This document shows, in pieces, positions 56,396 through 64,000 of a stretch of 64,000 bases of DNA. Source of the stretch: Solea solea (lineage: Eukaryota; Chordata; Actinopteri; Pleuronectiformes; Soleidae); the NCBI RefSeq assembly GCF_958295425.1, contig NC_081153.1, positions 3,746,888 through 3,810,887 on the forward strand. The letters run 5' to 3'. The first letter of the stretch is position 1. Each line of letters begins with the position of its first letter. A program made the position numbers and the translations under genes. The notes beneath the pieces were generated by a model. That model did no database searches. It was given only the letters and a program-made list of their open reading frames with translations, and had not been told where the DNA came from.

Positions 56396-56423
<28 letters not shown>
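56396..56423. repeat. (CT)n microsatellite
   Basis: A 28-bp CT tract. Confidence 0.95.
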
Positions 56424-56426
<3 letters not shown>

Positions 56427-56518
56427 CCTTTTCCTTCACTTTTGCTTCAAACAAACGAGCGAGAGGAAGTTCCCTCTGCTGATGAATATGAGAGACAACA
56501 TGTTTATTTGTGCAGTTG

Positions 56519-56520
<2 letters not shown>

Positions 56521-56565
<45 letters not shown>
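56521..56565. repeat. (TG)n microsatellite
   Basis: A 45-bp perfect TG tract. Confidence 0.97.
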
Positions 56566-56569
<4 letters not shown>

Positions 56570-56638
56570 TTGTCCTTAGGTTCATGTCGTAATGCCAGCT
56601 CCAGTGCACTTATACAGTATATCCATCAGTCTATCTGG

Positions 56639-56671
56639 GTGTGTGTGTTTGTGTGTGTGTGTGTGTGTGTA
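56639..56671. repeat. (TG)n microsatellite
   Basis: A TG tract with one TTTG interruption. Confidence 0.95.
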
Positions 56672-56828
56672 TAATGCAAAGAGACAGCTCAATATGCTCC
56701 CTCTAATCACAAGGATACTGCGGCCCCGGCAAAAGACACATCCCATTTCCTGTGACATGGCTGGAGCTTCCTGTCGCCCTGGTTTTTTTGTGGACGCCGT
56801 CCCAGTAGCCTTCTAGTCTTGATTAGCT

Positions 56829-56829
56829 T

Positions 56830-56863
<34 letters not shown>
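56829..56863. repeat. (TG)n microsatellite
   Basis: A TG tract with one TTTG interruption near 56835. Confidence 0.95.
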
Positions 56864-56967
56864 CAGAGAGTCCATTGACTCACTCGTAGCTTTTTCTGCT
56901 GCTGAGCTGATGAGTTGATTACTGAGACAAGACAGAGATGGTATCTGTCTTCACTCCTTCAGAGTCA

Positions 56968-56988
56968 GTGTGTGTGTGTGTGTGTGTG
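56968..56988. repeat. (TG)n microsatellite
   Basis: A 21-bp TG tract, the fourth within 0.5 kb. Confidence 0.93.
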
Positions 56989-57439
56989 GTTTTAGCCTAA
57001 TGAAGACCAAATGTCCTAACAATGATAGAAGTGATGGGATTTGTCTGGACGTCTACTTTTGATTTTGGGGTTAGGACGTTGTTGAGTCACATTCTATGGG
57101 ATTCACAGGGTTTAATAACAGGACCATACATCTCCAGTATGTTACAGTTTATTTTGACAGAGTAACTGGATTTACAGTTATTTACACCTAAAAACTCCAC
57201 AGCAAGCGGCAGCAACATACACACTTTTGACGTAATATTGCTGTATACATTCAAACTTTGTCACTAATGATCTGACAAACAAAAGACCAATGTTCACTTT
57301 CCTCTTTCGCTGCCAAGTGCTTGTTTACCAGCTCGTAACTAACTCTGCACACAAGACGTGCAGAGGACAACAGTGAGTGCTGACCAAACAAAACCAACAA
57401 GCTGAACGGAATCTTTACCATGTCGATTTGTTTTTAAGC

Positions 57440-57655
57440 ACAGAGTTTGCATGTTCTCCCCGTGTGTGCGTGGGTTTCCTCCCACAGTCTAAAAACATGC
57501 AGATTTAGCTAAATTGGACTCTTTTTGACCGTAGGTGAGAGAGTGAATGGTTGTTTGTCTCTGTGATGGACTGGTGACCTGTGCAGTGTGTTTATACTCC
57601 GCCTTTGGCCCCGTGTCAGCTGGGATTGGCACCAGCGGCAGAAGAAGAGATGAGA
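57440..57655 (+). repeat. Tail of tRNA-headed interspersed repeat
   Basis: GAGTTTGCATGTTCTCCCCG, GTGCGTGGGTTTCCTCCCAC, AAAAACATGCAGATTTAGCT, GAATGGTTGTTTGTCTCTGT, GACTGGTGACCTGTGCAG and TGTCAGCTGGGATTGGCACC appear in consensus order. The tRNA-like head is missing. Confidence 0.8.
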
Positions 57656-57948
57656 TAGTAAATTGTTTTTTTTTGTGTGTTTTTTTTAGCTCTCATTGTT
57701 TGTATTAAAACTCACTGTAGCACCAAACTGCAACAGTTTCTAACACGAGTTTAAACAGTTAAAACTAAAATCTATTAGGAAGTCATCTTTCAGCACAGTG
57801 GCATCCACACTGGGATGTAACCTGCCAACACCTGAGTGAATCATCAGCTATCATTATTATTTATTTTTTTGTAACCGTGTCTCGACTTGTTGGAATTACT
57901 TCAGAATCCATCAGTGTTTACACCATTTCCTTTAAACACAGAGAGGAG

Positions 57949-57998
57949 TATATATATATATATACATATACATATACATATACACATATTATATATTT
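57949..57998. repeat. (AT)n-rich tract
   Basis: TA repeats followed by four CATATA-type units. Confidence 0.93.
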
Positions 57999-58229
57999 GT
58001 GGGGTGTAAGATTCTTTGGGAGCAGCATTTTTTTTTTTTTAGTTTTTTAACCCCCCCCCTTACATATACACCGATCCCCACCTTTTCTCACCCCTCTCCC
58101 TCTTTAAGCACATCTCCACCTTGTTATCACCCTGCAAAGCCAAATACCTACGTTGCCATGGTGACAGCCTCCCTGTCGGGGGAACGGAAATGTGTGACTT
58201 GGAGGTGCCACAGCTATTTTCACGGCTGG

Positions 58230-58700
58230 CAGAGATACTATCATTAACAAGTCTTCTACCCCGGCTCCTACATCCTGCCATCATTACCACACTGTGGCCT
58301 TTACAACTGTACGTACACAATGTATGTTTCCATTCATTAAAAGCAGACGCCCGAGCACTGAATCAAAGCACTTAATAAGCAGTTAGCCGTTAATGAAGAC
58401 AATGAAAGTGCTGTACAGTGGCTGTTACTTTCCCACCTTAAGATACTAGAAATGTGATTTACGTCGCCGGCACTGTCCAGAAGGGTCACCGACTGGAATC
58501 AGATGAAATATTACATGCGTGTAAGTAATTGGATGCATCAAAGCAGAAAATAATGTAAATAAGATGAGTCAAGGGTGGAAGAATTACACATGCATGCTCT
58601 GGGCAACCAGCACAAAAACAAGAATGAGGCAGCCATGCAGAGACTGGGAAAGAATAAATGCAGTATTTTACACACTTTAAGGGGAACAAGTTTACTTTAA
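58230..58700. promoter_or_regulatory. Possible conserved regulatory block 3
   Basis: Repeat-free sequence with several homeodomain or POU-like sites: TTCATTAAAAG, CACTTAATAAGC, CGTTAATGAAG, GTAATTGGATGCATCA. Conservation is not verified and the call is inference from texture. Confidence 0.22.
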
Positions 58701-58988
58701 AAAAGACAGTGATGTTGATCTCAAAAAATAAAAATGTTTATGATAGCACTGCATCTACGACTTACTCTTAACTCTGGTGTGGGCTTTCCTGGGGAGGGGA
58801 ATTTGCATTTATGACATTTATGATTTTATTTTCTTATTATTATTATCACAACTACAATAATATGCATTGTAAGTATTGGTAAATATAGTATAATAAGTAT
58901 TTAAGAAGTCAAGGAATATAATACTTCCAACTATAAAGTAAAGCACCTTCAACACTAAACAAGCTTATCAATAATGTGATAACAGCAC
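58700..58988. other. AT-rich unique sequence
   Basis: No gene or named repeat was seen. Confidence 0.5.
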
Positions 58989-58989
58989 A

Positions 58990-59310
58990 AACACTGAGAC
59001 AATTACTCGATGAATCATTTATTCATCGATTACAAAATAAATCGTCAACTATTTTGATATTTTAAGGAATTAAAACAAGTTTTCAGATTTTTTCAGCTTC
59101 TCAAATGTGAATATTTTCTTTGTTTCTTTGCTCCATATGACAAAAAAAAACCATGGAAACAGAATCACTATCACAATTTTTGGTTTTGGGACAAAACAAG
59201 ACATTTGAGAACGTCGTCATTTCCCGGTTTGACAATCCAACGTTTTCTGACATTTTATAGACCAAACGATTACTCGATTAATCGAGAAAATAAACGACAG
59301 ATTCATTGAT
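58990..59310 (-). mobile_element. hAT-like MITE, family D, copy with palindromic ends
   Basis: The left side has ACTCGATGAATCATTTATTC and ATCGATTACAAAATAAATCG. The right side has ACGATTACTCGATTAATCGA and GATTCATTGATAATG. The interior matches 10848-11052 (TTTCTTTGCTCCATATGACA, AGACATTTGAGAACGTCGTC, GTTTTCTGACATTTTATAGA). The terminal GGGCTGCAAC boxes of this family are not visible at either edge. Confidence 0.75.
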
Positions 59311-59454
59311 AATGAAAATAATGTGTCTGCCTTTGACATGAAAACGTGTTATGGAACCATCCCTTCTGTTTATGCCATGTATCATTTTCCATTTTGGGGG
59401 AAATTAATATAGGGAAAAACCCTTTCAGCTTTATTGTAATATAACACATTTTTC

Positions 59455-59730
59455 TTGTGGACGATATAGTGGCAGAGCCCTCGCCTACATCTTAGCTCAC
59501 ATTCTGCTTCGAGTCCCTGTCCTTCCTTCCTGTATCTCCGGCCGCCTTCTGTTGTCTCCCACAGTCCAAACACTTCAGCGAGGCGAAGTGGAAACTCTAT
59601 ATTACCTGTCAGTGTGAGAATGAATGTGTTTGTCACCTCTGTGTTAGCTCGGTGATTGAGTGGCGACCTGTCCCGGGTGCACTCGGTGTCCTCTCACACA
59701 AAGCCTCCTGCAATAATCTCCAGCTACCTC
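59455..59730 (+). repeat. tRNA-headed interspersed repeat, diverged
   Basis: GATATAGTGGCAGAGCCC and CTTCGAGTCCCTGTCC recall the tRNA-like head. CCCACAGTCCAAACAC, GTGTGAGAATGAATG, GAGTGGCGACCTGTCCCGGG and ATCTCCAGCTACC... follow as the body. It spans head to tail but is strongly diverged. Confidence 0.65.
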
Positions 59731-59879
59731 TGACCCTGGAGTGAGTGTAGAAAATACGATCGGTATTGAGTCGCGAGCGCAGCCTCTGCAACCAACGAAA
59801 GCTGTCCAGGACCGTAAAACATAACGTGGGAGTGAGGATTACCACTTTAAGCATCAATTATGATGTTGTGATTAGTATT

Positions 59880-60310
59880 TTTGTCGTCACTTGGCAACTC
59901 TACTCCAGGCAAGAAAGAAAGCTGCTCGCCTCCAAGTGTTTTGTGTGGAATTGGCTGCACACGGGAGGATGTGAAGTCTTAGCGACAAAGAGAAGGAAAC
60001 AGATTACAATAAAATTGGCAGTCAATTTCCATTTCTTGAGAAATAATGCAGCAGAAATTTGAGGTTTGTGCACTCCATTAAAAAACAATATACAGTAAAT
60101 CTGGGCAAGTGTCAGCCTTTTAATAGTCTGCTGCATAATCAGCCCAGGGGCTCCACCAGGAGTTTTTGGGCTTCTGTGAAATTATATCACATTATTCTCC
60201 ACCCCGCTACCACCACAGGCCAGTGCGTTATGAGACTGTGCAGACACGCGTGCAACATTCTGCATGAAGTGCAACTCAATATTTAATGCTACACCTTCCA
60301 TATGAAATGT
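59880..60310. promoter_or_regulatory. Possible conserved regulatory block 4
   Basis: Repeat-free, with AT-rich cores among GC-richer words: CATTTCTTGAGAAATAATGC (which includes the palindrome TTTCTTGAGAAA), CTGCTGCATAATCAGCCC, CAATATTTAATGC. Inference from texture only. Confidence 0.22.
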
Positions 60311-60399
60311 GCTTAAGGTCATGTCGTGTGGCAAAGTTCTCGGGTGAAAAGAGAGAGTTCAGAGTTGCAGAAGTTGAATTTATTTGAGAGTAATTTAAT

Positions 60400-60595
60400 A
60401 TTTTTCATTCACTCATTCATTCATCATCTACCACTGCTTCTGTGAGGGTCACTGGGGGGAGCCGGAGCCATTCCAAGGCTGACGCGGGGCCAAGGGCGAG
60501 GTGCACTCTGGGACGGCATTCCTTCAAACAGCCAATAATATACACAGACAGAAACAATCTTTTCCATTCACTCCTACGGCCAGTGTTAATGTTGA
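60400..60595 (-). repeat. tRNA-headed repeat tail, reversed
   Basis: ATTCATCATCTACCACTGCT, GAGGGTCACTGGGGGGAGCC, AGGCTGACGCGGGGCCAAGG and CATTCACTCCTACGGCCAGT are the reversed tail of the same repeat as 4610-4712. Confidence 0.65.
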
Positions 60596-60627
60596 AAGGT
60601 AATGTTTTGAAAACACTCTTAATAGAG

Positions 60628-61143
60628 CTAAGACCATAGTCTGACTAAGACAGGCAGTCGGACGACATGCTGAGATGTGTGCTCTATCCCTCAGTTACAA
60701 TCATTTTCCTGTTGATCTTTACGTCATAGAAAAACAAACAGTGGGTATAGTTTATATGTCGTCTCCTTCTATGTCCGACTCCAGTCCAACTAAGCGTACA
60801 CAGATTATGAATCACATTATCCAGGTTTGTTAGTCTGACTAAGACTAGCTCGATTTTAGTCGGACTAACGTATCATTGTCTGAAGAAAGCCGCCGCCGTA
60901 TGATTTGTGGCAACAGTACTGCAGTTTATACATCGTCTCCTTCAACTTCTGCGTCAAAGTCTGACTCCAGTCTGACTCCGGTCCGCCTAAGCGTATACAC
61001 CCAGGAGTAATCGGACTATTATCTGGACACATTATCCAGGTATCTTAGTCCGACTAAGCCTGGCTCGATTTTAGTCAGTCTAACGTATTATTGTCTTTTG
61101 TCATGGACTAAAATTGGACTGTTAACATGTATGTAAACGAGTG
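60628..61143 (-). mobile_element. Palindrome-rich MITE, family B, copy 4
   Basis: Read on the minus strand from 61143 it begins CACTCGTTTACATACATG and continues TTAACAGTCCAATTTTAGTC, then the palindromes AGTCGGACTAA/TTAGTCCGACT and a GACTCCGGTC segment. The central part 60760-61060 contains two similar TCCAGTC...ATTATCCAGG...AGACTAGCTCGATTTTAG blocks, so the body is internally duplicated. The far end (60628) is truncated at CTAAGACCATAGTCTGACT. Confidence 0.75.
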
Positions 61144-61556
61144 ATACCCTAATGGCAAATTAAACGTCAAAAGTGACACAATTATTAGAAAAGCGACTCT
61201 CTGGGTCATTTGGGCTGAGCTTGTGGTGTTTAGGCCTTTTTTTATTTTTCCCAAATCCCAAATGATGCATTTATTTAGTTAGATATTATTTTAGTATATA
61301 AAATAAAGAACAACATGAACAGCAGTGCATCTAACCACCTGGATCCACACACACTGATACACTCTCAGTCTTGACAACCCAGACTGAAGCAGCATTTTCT
61401 TCTTCTTTAAATTAGGCCCCACAAACACCATCTGCCCACAGCCCAACCACCTCCATACGCTATATGAATAGTCAATGTCAATTAACTTGTTTCTCAAGTG
61501 CTCTCACCAGCAAAAAAATCACACTACCATTTCCAGAAAATGTGTCTATCCGTGCT

Positions 61557-61583
61557 TGTGTGTGTGTGTGTGTGTGTGTGTGT
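61557..61583. repeat. (TG)n microsatellite
   Basis: A 27-bp TG tract. Confidence 0.95.
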
Positions 61584-61701
61584 AGTACACATGTGGGTAG
61601 TAGAGGGGCTCTTAATTAAAGCTGGTTAATATGCGTATGGATCTCATTTTTTTTTTAGGGGTGAAAACAAATTTGTGTGAAACATATGGTGCCCCAGACA
61701 T

Positions 61702-61727
61702 GACACACACACACACACACACACACA
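61702..61727. repeat. (CA)n microsatellite
   Basis: A 26-bp CA tract. Confidence 0.94.
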
Positions 61728-61778
61728 TAATACATAGACACTTGCAGCCACACACAAACACTTTCAATCTTCAAAGTG

Positions 61779-61802
61779 AGACACACACACACACACACAC
61801 AT
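61779..61802. repeat. (CA)n microsatellite
   Basis: A second CA tract 50 bp downstream. Confidence 0.94.
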
Positions 61803-61902
61803 ACAGGCATGTCTGGGCTCCTGCAGAAACCGGAGTGATGGATTCTGGCTGATTGTGTGTAAGTGTTGGAATATCATTAATCCTTTTTTTGCCATTTGGG
61901 AA

Positions 61903-61922
61903 GGTGTGTGTGTGTGTGTGTA
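61903..61922. repeat. (TG)n microsatellite
   Basis: A 20-bp TG tract, complementary to the two CA tracts upstream. Confidence 0.92.
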
Positions 61923-62579
61923 GTGTAGAGTATGTGTGAGAGAGAGGGAGAAAAAGGGGGGAGTGGGGGATTATTTCAAGCAGATGGAGGGAGCTGTGGC
62001 CCCTTCTACAGGGTCAATGGGGAGAAGTTAACCAGCGCAGATTGTTGCCTCTCCCCCTTTTCCTCTCATCCACTTGTCTCCTTTCCCCTTCTCTCTCCTC
62101 CCTTCATCCCGCCCCACCTCCGACATCTTCACAACCTTTTTCATTCCCTTTTTTTTCCCCGTGTCACGTTTAATGAACGCGAAAGGGGAAGAAACTCGGG
62201 CGCTAGGTGAAAAGAAATGAAGCTCCGCAACTCTATCACGACACAGGATGAATGAAAACGAGTCATTTTACGATGAGAAAAAGTCCCCGACTTATATATG
62301 CAGCACTGAGTAGGTGCTTCACTTGTTTTCCTTAATAATTGTTAAATTGAATATTTTTTTTTTTTTAAATAGAAGCTCTGATAGGAAGCAACATTTGCGT
62401 GGAAGAAAGGAAATCTTTGAAGAGCTTACATTCAGCACACAGTGGCCAAATGCCTGAGGATAAATGGTTGGAATCCATACAGTAACGCATCCACAGGCCT
62501 TATCGCTGCCGTTCATATGTCTTAGCATGTGTGCGCGTGTTTCACAGCGTTCCACCTACATGTTCCAACCTGAGACGTC

Positions 62580-62950
62580 CACAGACAGAGGAAGCCGCGC
62601 GGAGGATTAGGATTCTGCACTCCCCATAATCCCAGACACAAGATTCCTCCTCCAATCGCGCAGCAGGCAGCCTCCTGGCCCTCCCGGTGATCCATGCTGG
62701 GAAATCAGGCAACAATACCAGTCAAGGCCATGCCTAAAGGCAAATGGATCTTTAGAGCAGGGGTTTCCTGCTGATTACCACCCCAAAAAGATTGCTTTCA
62801 AGCACCCGGAGCGGAGGGAACCGGGGAGGGTTTGTGTTTACAGAGGATTGCATCTCAGAGAGCAATGTTTACCGTCGAGCCTTCGCGCTGTCATGTCAAT
62901 TTAACTTACGTGCCCACACACGCAGAAAATCACCCGTCCGCCCACAAAGG
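62580..62950. promoter_or_regulatory. Possible conserved regulatory block 5
   Basis: The densest non-repetitive block in the window, rather GC-rich, with GCGCAGCAGGCAGCC, CCATGCTGGGAAATCAGG, CCATGCCTAAAGGC and CAAGCACCCGGAGCGG. There is no long open frame. Its texture is like a conserved element near a developmental gene, but this is inference. Confidence 0.25.
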
Positions 62951-62955
62951 TGAAC

Positions 62956-62962
62956 ATATATA

Positions 62963-62999
<37 letters not shown>
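62956..62999. repeat. (AT)n microsatellite
   Basis: About 44 bp of TA with one CTG interruption. Confidence 0.96.
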
Positions 63000-63000
<1 letters not shown>

Positions 63001-63197
63001 CTTGAGCACTGAGCACACACTGCAAACATGCTACAATTATCACCACTGTTGCCAGCGAGAATAACCAAAACAACTTGTCTCCTTTTCCTTCTTGTTCTCC
63101 ACTTTTCTTTTCTGTCCCTCCTCGCCTCCCACTTGTTTCCTGTTGTATCTCCCTCCTGTATGAAAGCAGAGGTAGTGAGGTCTGCTAGTGATCACAG

Positions 63198-63243
63198 AGG
63201 GAGGGAGGGAGAGAGAGAGGGAGAGAGGGAGAGAGGGAGAGGT
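63198..63243. repeat. (GGGA)n/(GA)n purine tract
   Basis: GGGA units mixed with GA repeats. Confidence 0.94.
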
Positions 63244-63249
63244 GATGGG

Positions 63250-63560
63250 CGGGATGGATGAGCCACAGAGACTAATGCTAATACAATAACAACATACTTC
63301 CCTGGTCAGTCGATACTTGCCAATACCTGGTGAAGAAAGGAAAACAGGAGAGAAAGCAGGAAGCCAGGGGGCGATACAGTAATAAGGTCACAACCTCATA
63401 CATAGTTAGTCTGGCATTTGCTGTTTCTTCAAATTGAAATTTACTTCCACTATAGCTGTGACCCCGTGCGTGTACTAGTTTGCCCCGCAGCTTATCTGTG
63501 CGTCCTCAGGGTTAAGATGATGTTTGACAGCATCTCTGGTTTCAGTTGTTGTTGCGTTGT
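63250..63560. other. Unique sequence, no gene seen
   Basis: No gene or RNA was recognised between the purine tract and the long TG tract. Confidence 0.5.
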
Positions 63561-63561
63561 G

Positions 63562-63562
<1 letters not shown>

Positions 63563-63633
<71 letters not shown>
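63563..63633. repeat. (TG)n microsatellite
   Basis: About 70 bp of TG. Confidence 0.98.
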
Positions 63634-63636
<3 letters not shown>

Positions 63637-63823
63637 TGGCCATGAGACAAGCCTGGATGGTGTTTTATAGGAATCATTGATCGAGAGGCACACATTGATG
63701 AGCTGAGGCGAGGCGGCGTTGTGAATGAAGCAGGATATAGTGATGACCCAGGGGGAATCACAACACACTCCAGCCTGATCTCCTGCAAAGCCGCTTGGAA
63801 CCTGATGTTGTCCACCCTGATAA

Positions 63824-63828
<5 letters not shown>

Positions 63829-63868
<40 letters not shown>

Positions 63869-63904
63869 GTCTCTCTCTCTCTGACTCCTCTGTCTCTCTC
63901 TCTC
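63829..63904. repeat. (CT)n microsatellite
   Basis: CT repeats with GTCTGT and GACTCCTCTG interruptions. Confidence 0.96.
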
Positions 63905-64000
63905 TGTTTTCTGGGCCTGATGAATGCAGAGTGAATCAATAATTCTATTCCCCTGCTGGATACCTGATAAAATTTACAAGGACAAGCTTAATAAATTACT

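Larger units (their letters stand above)
55670..57435. other. Unique sequence with microsatellites
   Basis: No gene was recognised. A patch at 57000-57110 (AGACCAAATGTCCTAAC, GGTTAGGACGTTG) resembles the fish sequence often found beside TG tracts. Confidence 0.4.
61150..62575. other. Unique sequence with microsatellites
   Basis: TG and CA tracts are listed separately. A pyrimidine-rich patch lies at 62048-62160. No gene was recognised. Confidence 0.45.

Overview
This window looks like non-coding nuclear DNA from a teleost fish, probably a percomorph. That is inferred from repeat content, not from any gene. It has dozens of (TG/CA)n microsatellites, L2/CR1-type LINE 3' ends with the usual fish tail, a Tc1-like transposase scrap, and many short inverted-repeat DNA transposons (MITEs) of kinds common in ray-finned fish. 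I recognise no host protein-coding exon, rRNA gene or functional tRNA gene. Almost all open reading frames are short, or are artefacts of (TG)n, (CA)n and (CT)n tracts that read as Cys-Val, His-Thr or Leu-Ser polymers. The window is best read as a long intron or an intergenic desert.

Layout. 0-7 kb: a MITE with a diverged relative at 39.5 kb, an L2-like LINE 3' end (about 2.47-3.14 kb), a fragment of a tRNA-headed repeat, and the first of four copies of a palindrome-rich GTTTACAT MITE (6.2-7.0 kb). 7-24 kb: mostly unique AT-rich sequence with microsatellites, a MITE nested in another MITE (14.7-15.5 kb), a MITE carrying a SINE-like insertion (22.2-22.7 kb), and a perfect TG tract of about 201 bp (23.3 kb). 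24-30 kb: the most unusual part. A 22-bp minisatellite of about 33 units sits inside a pair of terminal inverted repeats (24.36-25.28 kb), and a 41-bp minisatellite lies at 29.27-29.76 kb. Both carry AATAAA in nearly every unit. A Tc1-like relic and a second GTTTACAT MITE lie between them. 30-38 kb: a tRNA-headed repeat split by an insertion of hAT debris, a minus-strand LINE 3' end, and a clear hAT-type MITE (37.16-37.66 kb) with 13-bp perfect inverted repeats, a near-perfect 8-bp target duplication and an internal 17-bp minisatellite.

38-53 kb: one pyrimidine-rich open frame with splice-like borders, more MITEs, a 0.3-kb pyrimidine tract followed by purine-rich sequence, two pairs of diverged direct duplications, a TTAA-flanked piggyBac-like MITE (50.59-51.22 kb), and a hAT relic with CAGGGGTCTCAAACTC-like ends (52.66-53.01 kb). 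53-64 kb: repeat-poor, higher-complexity blocks (53.7-55.0, 58.2-58.7, 59.9-60.3 and 62.6-62.95 kb) that could be conserved regulatory elements, among MITE copies three and four and further microsatellites.

No genes can be described as working together. The biology here is mobile-element turnover, birth of tandem arrays inside inverted-repeat elements, and possibly long-range regulatory DNA. Family names rest on recognised motifs, terminal repeats and target duplications seen by eye. No database search was possible, and copy boundaries are approximate unless terminal repeats are stated.
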